Source: Turbatrix aceti (taxonomy: Eukaryota > Nematoda > Chromadorea > Rhabditida > Panagrolaimidae). From it: a stretch of 64,000 nt of DNA. The DNA lies in NCBI GenBank assembly GCA_963969345.1, contig OZ017766.1, positions 2,666,001 through 2,730,000 on the forward strand. Reading direction: 5' to 3'. The notes under the pieces were generated by a model. That model saw nothing but the letters and a program-made list of their open reading frames with translations, did not search any database and was not told the DNA's origin. Below are positions 1-12,832 of this stretch, piece after piece (the stretch's first letter is position 1; each line of letters begins with the position of its first letter). The translations under genes were made by a program, and so were the position numbers.

Positions 1-2520
1 CTGGCAACAACGGCTTCAAACAAACCTTTCCCTCTAGTTAACTCCTCCTCGAGTGCGTTAGTTTGTAGTAAAGCTTCTCGAAGACTGAGTTTGCCCCCGG
101 GTTGTGACTTTCTCGGTGGGTCCGTTGGCGGGAAAGGTAAATACCACCATCGAAGCCCAAAGTCCCTTCACTGTGTCAGATAAATCCACCCGTATACCCG
201 CAATGTTGTCATTTGTGCGCTCAAGTTTGACTTACGTGTCCAACAATTTGACTTGAATCTCGCAAATGCAATATTTTTTACCAATTTTTTGACGGAAAAA
301 GCGTGCCAAGAAACCTTGTTGTCGTATGCGTGCGCGAAAGGTCTGAAAAGTCGCGTTGAGAAAAATAGTTTTGAGGTCGTGCATTCCGCAATTTTTTTGG
401 GCCACCCACCTTGGGCATCAATTATCCGACGCTTTCGGTTTTTGGTATCGTTTTTTTTCAGTACCGTGGATTTGTTCGACCGCGGAACTCGAAAAGCCTT
501 TGCCTGTCTGTCGGTCTGTCTGTGTCGAACAAGTGGCGTGCGTCCGAGCGCGCAGCCAGCCTGCGCAGCGCGGTGGTCGTCGTCGCCGTCTGCCGAATTC
601 TTTGCCATCACCGAGGAACCAGGCCTCTCTGCCTGCTCTTGCTCTCAGCGAGCGCGGAGGGGGGGGAAAGCCCCGGCTATGTTCCTTGATGTCTGACGCT
701 CTCTTGTTTTGCAGGGAACCAGGCTGCTTTTCCTTCTGTTGGCCCGGCGTGCCTCCTCCTGAGTGTGTCGTCATGTTCTTCTTCTTCTTCCTCCCCGTGG
801 TGGTGTCAGCTTGCGACGAGGCCAAATCGAGCTAGCACAAGATGCTGCTGCCCGCATCCAGAGCGGCAGCGCGTCCCGTTAGTCCGTAATACGTTCAGTC
901 TGCTTGTCGTGAATTTCGTCCGTTCAAACGACGCGAAATCTCTCTGTGGTGTGTGCACTGTGGTGGGCGGCGGTGCTGCTGCTACTGCTTGTCGTGTTCC
1001 GATCGATTTGTCTAGGCGTCCGGGAACGAACAGACGGACAGGCGGAGTTTTGAAAATACCACTTTGCCAGCGCTGCTCCCCTCCGATAGATACTCCTTTA
1101 TTTTTTTTGTTCAAGGTCGACGACGGACACTACACAGCGTCTCACCCGGCTCTCCTGTCGCGCTGCTTTTTCGTACGCCTTTGACCACACCACCCAAGCC
1201 TCGGACTTGTCTGGAGCTGCTGTGTAATCGCTGCTGAGGGAGCCCGTCCATCACGTCCCAGGGCGTCTTTGGTTATCACTTTTCCGGGACACCACCTGTT
1301 CGTGAGAGGCGGCTAGCTGAAAGCCCAACGATTGCCTGCCCTGGGGGCGTTGTTTCATTGGTGCCGTTGTAAACTTTGAACGGATGCGATGGGTGTTTCA
1401 GCGCTTTTACTGCTCGATTGATCTTTTAGAGTAAAATATATGTTTGCTTTAGAACATACGTTTTGGGGCATCTGCTGGGCCAAAAGCGCATTTGACAGGT
1501 TGCCAGGGACTTTAGCAGGCGAGTTGAAGACTGAATGCGCATTTAGGGCACGAATGCACGTTTTATGCCGCGTTGAATTGCATTCACCCGCAACGCGATC
1601 AAATTTCACGTCTCTGAGGTGAGCTGTGCTCTTTAAAGTGGAGTCCATATTTTATGGCCCATTATGCTCGAAAAATAATTATTGCAGCAGCCCTTCTTGG
1701 TTTTGTTAGCGCCCCAAATAACTTTTGCTGCTTCACTCCCCCAAGTTATTGACGTCGTTCAAATGGCAATCATTTTCACAGTCCACTGAGCCGCTTCCAC
1801 GTCGAGACCCACTCCCTCGTACCGGGACACGTGGACACTGCACCTGGCGGAGTGCTTGAACGCTTCCGATCACGCGGGGATGCATTCCCATCCAAAAAAC
1901 CGGGTGTGTGCAGGTATGTTAGTGGCAGGCTGTGCACCGACTGGCCCAGTGGGATGGAATGGGTGGTGGCAGTTGCTAGCGGCCTGTCCGATGCAAATTA
2001 GTCTCCCGACCGCTGTTCGCATCCGATCGAGGCACGGGACGGCATATCGCGTCGCAGTGATTTTATTTTTTGTTGTCAGTTGACTACAAATCCGTTGTTT
2101 TTTTTGCGTGGACGAAAGCGCGTTTCACCTGTTTTCCATTGTGCAAATTTTTTTCTCTCCGCGGTTTCGCATATATATATATAGTTTCCGTACGCTGCGA
2201 TAAAAGTCTTAGCCTCTGCTATCTTCACGTTTTTTGGTCTGTTATCGATAAGACTTTCGCTCTAAACAACCGCAAATATTCAAGTGAACCATTTGCAGTC
2301 GTCTTCAAACATCCGACTCGTCGGCCTATAACACACAGGACCCACTCGTCCATCCATCCAACCCGCCAACATCCGAGTGCAACCATCTGCAGACTCGACG
2401 ATACTACCATCATCGAAATCATCCATCAATCCGGATTTCTTGTCGACTTCTGATACCAACATCGAAGTCTTTTTTGGAATAACACACTCAGAAATTCGAG
2501 ATATCTGTTGAAAATTCACA
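1..2520. other. Upstream region of the Y-box gene, no gene recognised
   Basis: This stretch precedes the Y-box start codon. Open frames here are short, overlap on both strands and show no family features. A short AT dinucleotide run lies near 2170-2183. A weak 3' splice-like site (ACTCAG) about 30 nt before the Y-box ATG could receive a spliced leader or a 5' UTR exon. It probably holds promoter and 5' UTR sequence of the downstream gene, but I cannot place exons. Confidence 0.5.
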
Positions 2521-3534
2521 ATGGCGGAAAATAAGACCGAAGTAAGTTTTTTTCGGAATAAAAAACGAGGTGCGCACGCGGGTTGTTTCGACACGAAACA
2601 ATCTTTGTGGCTTTCATTTTCGCCTAAAATACGTTTGATGGAAAATAGTCAATGTTGCTAAATTGCAGGGTGCTCCCGAACAACAGCCTGCTCCCGAAGG
2701 CGGAGCTGCCCCCGAGCAAAAGGAGAAGAAAGTCGTGCTGAAAGGAGTCAAGGGCACGGTCAAGTGGTTCAATGTCATGAACGGCTACGGCTTTATCAAC
2801 CGTGAGGACAACAAGGAAGACATCTTCGTCCACCAGTCGGCCATCATCAAGAACAACCCCGAAAAGGCCGTTCGCTCTCTCGGAGACGGTGAATCCGTCG
2901 AATTCGACGTCGTCGAGGGCGAGAAAGGCGTCGAGGCCTTCAACGTCACCGGTCCCGACGGAGCGGCCGTTGTCGGCAGCCAGTACGCATCTGCCCGAGG
3001 CCGTAACCGTCGCTACTACCGCGGTGGACGCAGCGGTGGCAGGCGTGGCGGTTCTCAGACCGGCGAAGGCGAGGGCGGCAACGGCGGTGAATCTGGCGGA
3101 GAAGGAGGCGAAGGCGGAGAGCAGCGTCGTGGCGGCTTCCGCGGTCGCAGCCGTGGACGTGGTCGCGGATTCCGTGGCCGTGGACGCGGTGGCGGACGTG
3201 GTACCGGAGCCGAAGGTGGTGAAGGCGGAGCCCCCGAAGGCGACGCCGGAGCCCCTCGCGGACGTGGAGGACGTCGTGGTGGACGCGGTAAGTATTGCGA
3301 AATATTGTTTTGTGTAGAAATTGCAATCACGTGCTTTTGTGGTAGCCTAAAATTCAAATTTGCTTGCGTGGTGATTCTCGCCACGACAGTTTCGCACAGA
3401 CCGTAAAAGCTTTTTACAAATTCACTTTTGTTGTGTCTGAACTTTGCCTCACCCTCTGTTGTTTTTCAGGACGCGGTCGCCGTGGTGGACGTGGCGAATC
3501 CGGCGGCGAACAAGTCGAATCTTCCCAGGCATAA
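2521..3534 (+). CDS. Y-box / cold-shock-domain RNA-binding protein
   Basis: Three exons (2521-2541, 2669-3287, 3470-3534) join in phase to give 234 residues. A cold-shock domain spans about residues 29-98, with the RNP1-like NGYGFI at 45-50 and RNP2 DIFVHQ at 58-63. From about residue 106 the protein is a long Arg/Gly-rich tail with RGG and RGR blocks and acidic Gly-Glu stretches. This is the layout of metazoan YB proteins, including the C. elegans CEY family, which coat mRNA and control its translation and stability. The start codon lies in a seven-codon first exon, and the last exon adds only about 21 residues ending in SSQA. An AATAAA at 4493 suggests a 3' UTR of about 1 kb. Which CEY paralogue it matches cannot be decided by eye. 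Confidence 0.95.
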
Positions 3535-5093
3535 GAACCCGAATGCCGAGGCTACGTATGGAAGCTGCTATCATCGCCACCCTCTGTTATCGCTCTTCCA
3601 CCAACTTTCTATAAGCATGTACCGTAGCGTTATACGACGTGATGTGTGCCGACGACAACCGACTTCTTTTTTGCTAAACTAGCCTTATTCCTCTACCACC
3701 CACGAGCCAGCCCCACTTTTTCGTCCTTTCTAACATCCATGTGGTGGCGGCGTCAACAGCAGTCCACAAATAAGCAAACCATTGATCACTACCGTTCTCT
3801 GTAACCCAAATCCACCCCCTTAGTGAAACCTTTTCAATTTTTGTGCTGTTTGTTCTCCGTAAGACCCAACAACTTGCTTCCAAAAAAACTTGAGTAATTG
3901 AACCCAACACAACATCGTCAGCTGAGCGTGGTAACAGCCCCACCGCCCCAATCGGGCACCGAAGCTGCTCCCCTCTCCGAGCGACGTTTTCGACCACCAA
4001 AATCGTCCTGTAGTACTGTTATAACAACCCTTTTTGGTACTTTACACATCCAATCTACCTTACCCAGTCACGTGTGCCAAATTCTTTCCCCTTTTTTCGT
4101 GAAGAGAGATTGATTTTCGCCGTCGAGACCATGGCCCAGAAATCCAACAACACCCCCTCGTCACTAATCTTGTTTGTTTTTGTACCTGATCGTGTTTTTT
4201 TGTTTTCCAAATATTTCTCGCTGTCGTCGACCACCTCAATAGCGTCAGAAAATAAATTTTTCTTTGTGTATCGTGCAAAGGGACTTTTTTTGAATTTTTC
4301 GGTATCGTCTCCGCTGACATTTGCTCGTCTGCGCGGTTTGGTCCTTGCGAGGCAGTTTGAACCCAAAAGATGGAAACAGGGTGCCAAATGCCAACCTGAG
4401 TGCCCCATGCAATTTTTAAACGCGGCGCGTCCTTTTCACCAGGAATACACATTCCAAAACATGTTTCATCAATCACCACGGTAATTCAATCGAATAAAAT
4501 AACGGTACCACGAAGGATGGAGGCTGGGTCGTATGATACACATAACGAGGAGGACAAATTTTGGGGCTGGCGTAAAGAAATCAGGAAATAGAAATAAACA
4601 GGAAACAAAATACAAAGAAAGGAAATTTTTAGAAAACATTGAAAGAAGAGCACTTTACTCCTAGGCGATTTCTGAATGTTTTGGAGGAGACACACGCGAG
4701 GAGGAACAACCAATTTCACCCGAATTCGTCGTCAATAAACCATCCAGAAAATGAGACCGAGGAGTTGTGAGTGTCTGAAGACAACAAAAAACGAATAAAG
4801 AAATCTGCTGACTAAGAATTGCCAGAAAAAAAGATATCTGAAAAACCAAAAATGGAGAACTCAACGAAACAAAACCGCTCTGTTGTGACTACATCTAAAT
4901 TCTTGGAGGTCGAAGAAGTATGATGTCATTACTGCAAACAAGACGACAACGATAACAACAAAAAACAAACCCAGAAAGAGAAAAAATAAGAAACAAAGGC
5001 TTCGCCGCTGAGATTTGTAAGAGTGATTCTCCGTGGTGTGTGTTTGAAATGGGAGCGTAGAGGAGTAAACGAGTCATCAATCAGATGTAAAGC
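3535..5093. other. 3' UTR of the Y-box gene and convergent intergenic DNA
   Basis: The stretch lies between the Y-box stop (plus strand) and the GIGYF stop (minus strand), so the two genes converge. AATAAA at 4493-4498 is the best candidate poly(A) signal for the Y-box mRNA. A second AATAAA near 4593 is also on the plus strand. No additional coding signal was seen. Confidence 0.5.
4493..4498 (+). terminator. Candidate poly(A) signal of the Y-box gene
   Basis: A canonical AATAAA hexamer lies about 960 nt after the Y-box stop codon. It is not proven that it is used. Confidence 0.45.
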
Positions 5094-8000
5094 TCAACGC
5101 TTTTTCTTGAGATTAACTGGAGGTGTGTTGTCGATTTCGCCGACGTTAAAGCGATTCGGGTCCGCGCCGGGCTTGAATCCGAGTACATTGGCATCGACCT
5201 TCGAGGCCTTACCCTTATTCTTCTTTTGCTTCTTCTTAGACGCTACCTGCTGGAACGCTGCATTTGACGCTGCCTGGGCAGCCGAGAGATCCTGAAAACA
5301 GAGAAAGTGCTCCAGCGTTCAAAAAATTCGGAAAACTCACATCTTTGGCAGTTTGCTGCTTGGGCCGCAATTCAATCCGCTTTTCAAGGTACTCCCTGTG
5401 GAGCTCCTTGACCTGGGCACTCTCACCGAAATACGTGATGAAGTAATCCCCGACTTCGTCCGGATTCACTACATCCGCAATGAACATGGCAAAGGGCTCG
5501 GCGTCGACGTTGGTCTCGAGGCTCTTGTTGAGGTTGTTGATTGCCCGAACGACCCACTTGGTCAGCTTGTTCCTGCCATCGTCCGTGCCGCTCGAAGAAG
5601 GCGCAGACTTACTCAACGGAGCAACAGCAGCTTTCGTCGGCGGGGCAGCGTTCGCAGGAGCCGTGGGAATTGCCGGCCACTGCGAGGAGGCAGCAGGCGG
5701 GACGGCTCGCTTCAGCGCAGGTGACGAATTACCGGTATTGGGAGGAGTACCCCAGACAGACTTGTTTACGATAGTCGACGATATGGTTGTACCCGACCAA
5801 ACTGAAGACGGACGTTGGGCCTGGAGCTTGCGCTGCTCCGCAAGCGCTTCGGCTTCTTTGCGCTGGCGCTCTTCGTCACGTCGCTGTTCTTCTGCCTGAA
5901 TTTCTGCCAACGAAAGAACAGGCTTCGTCTGAGAGACGGCAGCAGCAGCGGGAGCCCATGGAGCTGAAAAACGAGTCCGTAACTTTTGAAACTGACAAAA
6001 CAAAATTACCGGAAACCGCGGTTCTCGTGGGTGGAGAAGGCTGCAAGTTCTGTCTTTGTTGAGCCTGCGCCTGGGTCTGAGCATGTGCAGCCGCCGCCGC
6101 AGCTTCGCGTTGCGCCTGGGCCAGCCTAGCAGCCTCCACGTGCCGCTTCTGCAGCTCAAGTTCCGCGGCGTGTTGCTTCCGAAGATGCTCCTGCTCCTTG
6201 AGTAGCCGTTCCTGTTCGAGGCGCTCTCGCTCGCGCTGCTTTGCGCGAAGTTCTTCTTCCGCGGCCAGCTGAGCCTCTCTCTGGCGAATAGCTTCAAGTG
6301 CTTGTCGTCTTTCGTCCTCCAGTCTGGCCTTCTCTCGCTCCGCCTCCTCCTGAAGTCGTCGGGCTTCGGCGAGTTCGAACGCTTTGAGCTCCGCGACCTT
6401 GCGCTGCGCTTCTTCTTCGGCCTGACGCTGAAGTTCCTTCTGCTTCTGCTCAAGCTCCAGTTCTCGTTGACGAGAAGCCAGACGGAGATCTTCTTCCTTT
6501 TTCGCGAGCTCCTGGGCCTTCAGCTGCAGCTGTCGTTCAAACATCAGCCGGGATTCTTCGTCACGTTTCAGCTGTTCTCTTTGTTCCAAAAGGCGTCGCT
6601 GTTCTTCAAGCATGAGGCGCTCGAACATCCCTCGTTGGTCCATCGATGGCATCTGGGGTTGTTGAGGTGCAGGAGGAGCTACTCGGCGGCTGAACGGCTT
6701 TTCTCTGCCGTACTGATTCAGGAGCTCACCTAAAAACCTATCCTCGTTGCACAGCCCTCCCGCCAAACAACCTACCAAGTGTAGTAGCATACACGGAATC
6801 GCTAGCCGCGCGGCAACGAAGATCGTCGGTGAAAAAGCCGGAATTGTACCAAACGTTCATCTGCTCGGCTTCGTAGGGCCCGTGAATCTCTCCCTTCGGA
6901 TCGTAGTAGAACCACTTGTCAAACTCGACGATTGGCGACTGGCGGTAGACATCCGCATTGGAGACAGGCGGCGAGTGGGACATGGTCAGCGATTCGACGG
7001 CTTTTTTCATCTTGTCGAGCTCATCGGCGTCCAGCATAGGCGGCGACGGTGGTGGCTGCTGCTGCTGCTGTTGGGGGCGGCTGCCAGACAGAGCTCCGTT
7101 ATTGATAACAGCACCTGACGTTGTCCAGTCGGATCCCGGTATAGCAGGGGACGAGGGAGGTTGAGCCGAAGCCCCCCAAGCCGAGGCGGCGGCGGTCGCG
7201 TGAGTGATGGGCGAGTGCTGCGGTTGAGAACTGACCCAATCGGCCCCGGGCTGCGCCGGCGACGGAACGCCCCAGCCAGTTGACTGTATCGACGGCGTCG
7301 TGCTACCGGTGTCGGGATTTGGCTTGAAGTCAGATATGTTGAAGTGTCCAATGGGACTGGCCGGTGGCTGGGCCTGGCTGTTGCGGTTGCCCGAGCTGCC
7401 AACTCGCGCCGCGGATCTGCCGAAACCATTGTTCTCAGAATCCCCGCTTGAAAATCGATTTCCAGCGTTCGCAACGGCTTCGGGAACACCACCACCGCCG
7501 AGAGCACTGCCAGACGAATCCTGTCGACCAAAAACTCCGCCACTCGCAGCCGTTTCGTGTTCTTTGCCTCGCCAAACATTATCGTTGACGACGTGTTCCG
7601 TGCCAGGAGTAGTGACTCCGCCACCAGATGCACCGTTGCCACCGGTCTTGGCTCCCCCCACGACTGTCCATCCGGAGTTGGGGTCTTCTTCGCTGCCCGA
7701 CTTGTAGCGAGAACGAGACGCAAAACCCACTAAAATAGAGGCTCAATAACGGATCCTGCCTTCTCTCAACGAACCCTTTCCGGCATCGGTCGTCGAAGTC
7801 CTTCCTCCGCCACGTCCGACGGCACCGCCACCCCGACCAGTAGTGCCAGCTCCGCCTCCACGATTGGCTGCAGGTTTCACGTAGCTCGACATGCCAGTCG
7901 AATCGCTCGCCAACGCGCTCCAACGATTCGAGGGCTTCGAAGGACGTGCAGTGCCTGAAAACGTGCGTTTTATGGAACAGTTGAGTGAATTAATAAAAAA

Positions 8001-8409
8001 ACTGACCTCTCTCGCCAGCCGGAATCCATGGATTACCGTTGTTGATCGCAGTACGTTCCTGGTGATTGAGATACGACAGAGCCTTGCTTGAGTTTATGTT
8101 GTTCTGTACGCGAAGTTCAGTTTCGCTAAACGGCGAGAGAATGATAGGAGCTTGAACGTCCGGAACAAAAAACGGGCAAGCTCCCAAGCCATCAGGCGGC
8201 TTGGACATTGTCGTTGGATTAAGCAGCAGCATTTCCTCTCGGCTGTATCGATTTTTTGCCAAAATTGGGGGAATCGAAGAGTCCTATAACACATGTTCTC
8301 TAAATATAACCAGTCCGTTCTTCTGCAGCAAACTCACTCCTTTGGCATCATCCATCTCCCCGCCAGACGACCGGTGGTGATCCAAACGAACGGCTCGTTG
8401 GGGTTGCAT
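5094..8409 (-). CDS. GIGYF-type GYF-domain protein (4EHP-binding translational repressor)
   Basis: Seven exons (8338-8409, 8007-8283, 7775-7954, 6776-7729, 6010-6729, 5341-5963, 5094-5291) keep phase and give 1,007 residues. Near the N-terminus, YSREEML at residues 37-43 is the YxxxxL-phi motif by which GIGYF proteins bind the cap-binding protein 4EHP. A Gly/Arg-rich stretch follows. The GYF domain starts at about residue 448 with KWFYYDPKGEIHGP and binds proline-rich partners. Next comes a long Glu/Arg/Gln coiled coil (about 510-735), the PWAP...SLAEIQ segment typical of the family, and the C-terminal NVLGFKPGADPNRFNVGEID motif. These proteins repress translation and promote decay of selected mRNAs. 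The ATG is 1 nt after a TTTTTAG site, so the mRNA is probably trans-spliced. Confidence 0.95.
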
Positions 8410-8418
8410 CCTAAAAAC
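8410..8418 (-). promoter_or_regulatory. Candidate spliced-leader acceptor before GIGYF
   Basis: On the minus strand a CGTTTTTAG 3' splice site is followed by a single G and then the ATG. With a one-base leader, an ordinary 5' UTR is impossible unless an upstream exon or a spliced leader is joined here. In nematodes such sites usually accept SL RNA. Confidence 0.55.
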
Positions 8419-10604
8419 GACTGAACGTAAAACAACACAAAGATTTATGATAAAATCCCATTTTGTTTATTCCCCAGAACGATATAACATCTGGTAGTAG
8501 AAAAACAAGCCATTCTTCTTCAGAAAATGGCTTAGTTAATAAAGAAACAAAAATCAACACCCCTCAAATCCAAAAAAAAGTTCAACAGAAATTAAATTAC
8601 ATAAAAACTAGTTAAAGTGCACGATCACAAAAATTTAGGCCACAAAAAACAGTAATAAGGCTAAAAACTAAAAAAATTGAATAAAAACTGACAAAAACAG
8701 CTTTTAGCCTAAATTTGTTATCGTTTTTATCACAAAACTCCAAAACTGACCACGCAGGGTTGAAGTTGACTTGAGAATTGTCAGAAACCGCCGACATCAT
8801 GAAGTCGCGAAAAGCAGACGATTTGGTGTTGGTGCGTTATCGGAAAAACCTAAAAACCACGTTTTCAGTCGACCAAAAAGCACGTACGCCAATCAACAAG
8901 AAAAAAACACAAAAAAATAGGCTAAAAATTGTCAGAAGAGAAAAAGGGTACAAAAAAGTGCAGCTTTTTGAGAACAAAAAACGCGTCACGTGGTTGCACA
9001 CATGACCATTAGGAGGTTAGGGTTAGTAGGCTCGATGGGGAACACGGCATCCAAATCCCCGCTTCACCAAGCATCATCGGCTAATAATCAATGGACAACG
9101 CGGCAATAATGTTCTTACGTCCGACAGCAAGAACAATTGTGGGGAGAAAAAGAGATGAAAAAAAAGATCAACGAGAAAAACGGAGACAGCAAGAAAACAC
9201 TTCTCCGCCAAACGCCGCGTTCTCCCCCCTTGAGCAATTCCCGATGAGACCACTCGCAATACGTTTACGTTTGGTAATGCGCACGCAGCAGGGCAGTTTT
9301 TATCAGTTTTACGTAGAAATTTTTTATGACAGTTTCGCTCCGTCGTACGGGTCTCTACGGTAGATTATTTTGATTTAAAGTTTTTGAAGACTGGATCATA
9401 TCCGATATAAAGTGCCATGCGGGTTTGTGTATTCTGAGGAACGTCGTTCAAGAATTTTGCAAGAAAGGGATTAGCTCGGTGTAATCCCCTTCGTTCGACC
9501 TTCGGAAGTTTGTGGTCATTTTGTAGGACATGAGGAAAAGTCTGCGGTCGTGGTAGGGACGTAAAAACCAGTCTACTTTGATTTTGAAGGTTCTTATGAA
9601 ATTTTTCAGTTCAATTGGGGGATTATGACAAGTGTCGGCGTCATAATTTTTATCCTGATGTTTATTAATGCGGATATACGATTACACAAGTTTTGAAAAT
9701 GTTTAGCGGTTTTTACGATAGGCAGCGATTTCGGGCTCCAGATTAGGACAGTTTCGAGGTGTAAACTGATAAGAATCGAAATTGCGCAGAATAGGCCGAG
9801 CCGAGCTGGATGCAGCAATTCAGTAAATGTCCTATGACTCACAGATCAGTGTGATTTCTGTGATCTGTCGCAACACAAATGAGTTTCGCACTTTTGTTTA
9901 TTTTTGGCGTTTTAGAATAAAAAATGAGGCAACCGATTGAAAAACAATTTTATGCATAATGTGTCATCAACACCGATCGTGCTTCAATTTGGCATCATTA
10001 CAGAAATTGCAGCGGGTTTATCTGCAGATAAAGGTGGATGACCGGTGGTCTAATTATTTGGGAAGACTCATCGAATGCGCGCATCTCCTGTCTGTCTAAT
10101 CAAACGCTCCGCGGACCCCGGCAACACCAACGTAAGTGACGTAAGAAAAACGATGACGCCGGTTCGATCGATCTGACAATAAAGACGCCGCCAGATCACC
10201 ACCAATCGCCACCATGCAGGTAGGTGCTGTCCTCTCTACTTTGCACGCTACGACCGATAACCTTTTTTATACCGGTCCATTAAAGACTCTAAAGTCACCA
10301 GAAGGCATGCTACATAATTTGATTTACGTCCAGCATCGATTTTAAAGACTCATCAGCGCGTTCGTCAAACCCGTATTTTCCATCATTTATATCTCGGTTT
10401 CTCTGTTTTCCCCTTGTTTGTGCCTTGGTGCTTGCTTTATTTCCCTGCGTCGGCCTCAAGGATCATAGGGGCTGTTGATAGACCGTTTCTGTTTTGACGG
10501 ATCCCGCCTGCGCTAATCTGCGCCTGATTTACAAGTCAAATCGAGTCGAGTCGAATCGCGCCACTGGGCCGCTTCCCGTCACTCGATTGCGCTGTCCATC
10601 GGGG
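8419..10604. other. Intergenic region between divergent GIGYF and bestrophin genes
   Basis: About 2.2 kb of AT-rich DNA lies between two head-to-head genes and must hold both promoters. A short ATG-containing segment at 10214-10219 is followed by a good GTAGGT donor and preceded by a TGACGTAA element near 10136. It could be a 5' exon of the bestrophin gene, but this is not proven. No protein-coding gene was recognised. Confidence 0.5.
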
Positions 10605-12832
10605 ATGACGGTTACGTACACCCTCGATGTGTCAACTTCGACTTTCTGCAACATACACAAGCTTCTGCTCCGATGGAAAGGCTCCATCTGGAAGTCCATC
10701 TGGAAGGAACTCCTGCTCTGGGTCGTCTGCTACGCGGTCCTGTCCCTCGTCTACCGACTCTGGCTCGACGGGCCCCAGAGGGAGACCTTCGAGGATGTCT
10801 GCGTCTTCTTCTACACCTACGGCGACTACATCCCGCTCACGTTCATGCTCGGTTTCTACGTCTCGGCCGTCTTCACCCGGTGGAAGGAGATCTTCGACAA
10901 CCTGGGCTGGATCGACAACACCGCCCACCTCATCACCATCTACATCCGGGGCACCGACGAGACCGCCCGGCAGATCCGGCGCACCATCCTGCGGTACATG
11001 GTCCTCGTGCAGGCGATTGTCTACCGCGACATCAGCGCCAACTGCAAGCGCCGCTTCCCGACGATGAATCACCTGGTCACCGCGGGGCTCATGTCGGAGG
11101 CGGAGCTTCGCGAGTTTGACTCGATCGTGTCGCCCAACATGAAGTACTGGGTGGTCGTGAACTGGATCTTCGTGCTGATCCGGAAGGCCCGGGACATGGG
11201 GCTCATAGACAGCGACATCATCTACGTGGACCTCCTCGAGAAGCTCAAGCAGTTCCGCGTCAACGTGCTCACGCAGACGCTCTACGACTGGGTCCCTGTG
11301 CCCCTGGTCTACACCCAGGTAGTCAACATCGCAGTGCGCACGTACTTTCTCATCGCGCTGCTTGGCAGGCAGTACCTGGTGACCGAGCGGGACATTCCGC
11401 ACTCCAAGACGGTGGGTTTTCCGCGGTTTTGTGGCTTGTACACGCAGCGCGCCTTTAGATAGACCTCTACGTCCCCATCATGACCATCCTGCAGTTCCTG
11501 TTCTACATCGGGTGGATGAAGGTCGCCGAGGTCATCCTCAACCCCCTCGGCGACGACGACGACGACTTCGAAGTCAACTGGATCATCGATCGTAACCTCC
11601 AGGTCGGGCTCCAGATGGTGGACGAGGCGTCGGGCAGACACCCCGAGCTCACGAGGGACGTCTTCTGGAACGACACCCACCCCGAGCCTCTGTACACTGC
11701 GGAGAGCGCCAATAGGCCCAACAATCCTCAGATTGGCAGCTGCAGTGATCTGTAAGTGCACTGGGCACAGCAGTTTTCTCCTGCAATGACAAATCCTCAT
11801 TTCAGCAACGGATTCGACGACTCGACGACGCTGATTCTGCCCAGGAGGCGGCGATTCATGTCGACGACCGTCATCGATCCCGCCGACTTGCCGAACTTCC
11901 ACAACCATGGCACCGAAGAAATCCCCGTGAAGAACGTCAACGCTGGGAGACGGTCGACCAGTATCGATCCCACGGCTTGGGGAAATTCTCATGACCGTAA
12001 CCCTTTCCTGTCGTCGATGCAGCACAGAATCGACAGACTCCGTCGCAGAGGCCGGGCGGGATCCTCCGACTCGTTTGGCGCGCCTCAAACCGGCATCCGT
12101 AATTTTGGATTCACGGATAGCACGTCGGATGCGCAGTTTCCGCACGACGGTTTGCCCCCGCACTCGCCGTTTGCGCAATCCATGCCTGCAGATGCTTTCA
12201 ACGCCCATTCCAGGCGTTACAGCGACATTCCAAAGATGTCCAATTCTCCAACGACAGAGTCCCACCATTCCAATGAAGACCTGGTAGGCTTTTGAACACA
12301 ATTACCGTAATCTAGTGATTGTCTTGTGACGAAAATATCGTCATTAGAAATTTTCGTTTTGAGACCGGAGAACCCTTGTTTTCTATAAAAAAACAATTTG
12401 CCCTATTTTCAGGACGCCGCCGCGCCGGGTGCTGCGATGGGCATGACGACGATCAACGAGATGCTGCCAATCATCGAGGAAGAAGAAAACAGCTACAAGA
12501 GACGCTCGGCCACGGCCTCCGTGGTCTCGGGCGACCTCAACAGCAAGCGGCCGTCCACTGACTCCGACTCACCGCCAGATGACGAAGATCGTTCAGACGA
12601 GCGTCCGCCAGGGACAACCACCACCCCGCCCCCGTCCCAGCCCCCACTGCCCGCCATCGAAGAGCCCAGGTGCAGCTCATTCGACGATCTTTCACCGACG
12701 ACGCCCTTTGCCCGGCCTCTGACTTCGCTGGAGCATCTGCGGTCCGTCTCGGCGACCAACATGGGCACGCAGAGTGATCCCGTGCTGTTGCCGAGCAAAA
12801 TGCGCAACAGAACACCGAGTTGGGACAACTGA
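10605..12832 (+). CDS. Bestrophin-family anion channel
   Basis: Four exons (10605-11411, 11459-11751, 11806-12283, 12413-12832) give 665 residues. The N-terminus MTVTYTLDVSTS and the following hydrophobic segments match bestrophins, calcium-activated chloride channels of the plasma membrane. The pore-neck region reads GDYIPLTFMLGFYVSAVF. The segments DWVPVPLVYTQVV and IDLYVPIMTILQ are family signatures, and the acidic DDDDDFE near residue 300 corresponds to the calcium clasp. The conserved channel part ends at about residue 370. The remaining roughly 300 residues are a Ser/Pro/Arg-rich tail of low complexity, probably cytosolic and regulatory. Bestrophins are strongly expanded in nematodes, so no single orthologue can be named. 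AATAAA near 12917 suggests a short 3' UTR. Confidence 0.95.

Noticed and set aside
253..835. Several overlapping open frames of 90-160 codons on both strands
   Set aside because: They overlap in different frames, are rich in simple Ser/Cys/Arg runs and show no domain. They are most likely chance frames in GC-rich spacer DNA.
2802..3384. Long frames in the other phases and on the minus strand of the Y-box gene
   Set aside because: They are shadows of the Arg/Gly-rich coding repeat, which leaves all frames open.
10494..10604. N-terminal extension of the bestrophin frame
   Set aside because: The open frame extends upstream, but bestrophins begin at the MTVTYTLDV methionine; the extra codons have non-coding composition.
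12537..12828. Minus-strand frames opposite the bestrophin tail
   Set aside because: The plus strand continues the bestrophin frame across a good splice junction; these are complements of its Ser/Pro-rich tail.
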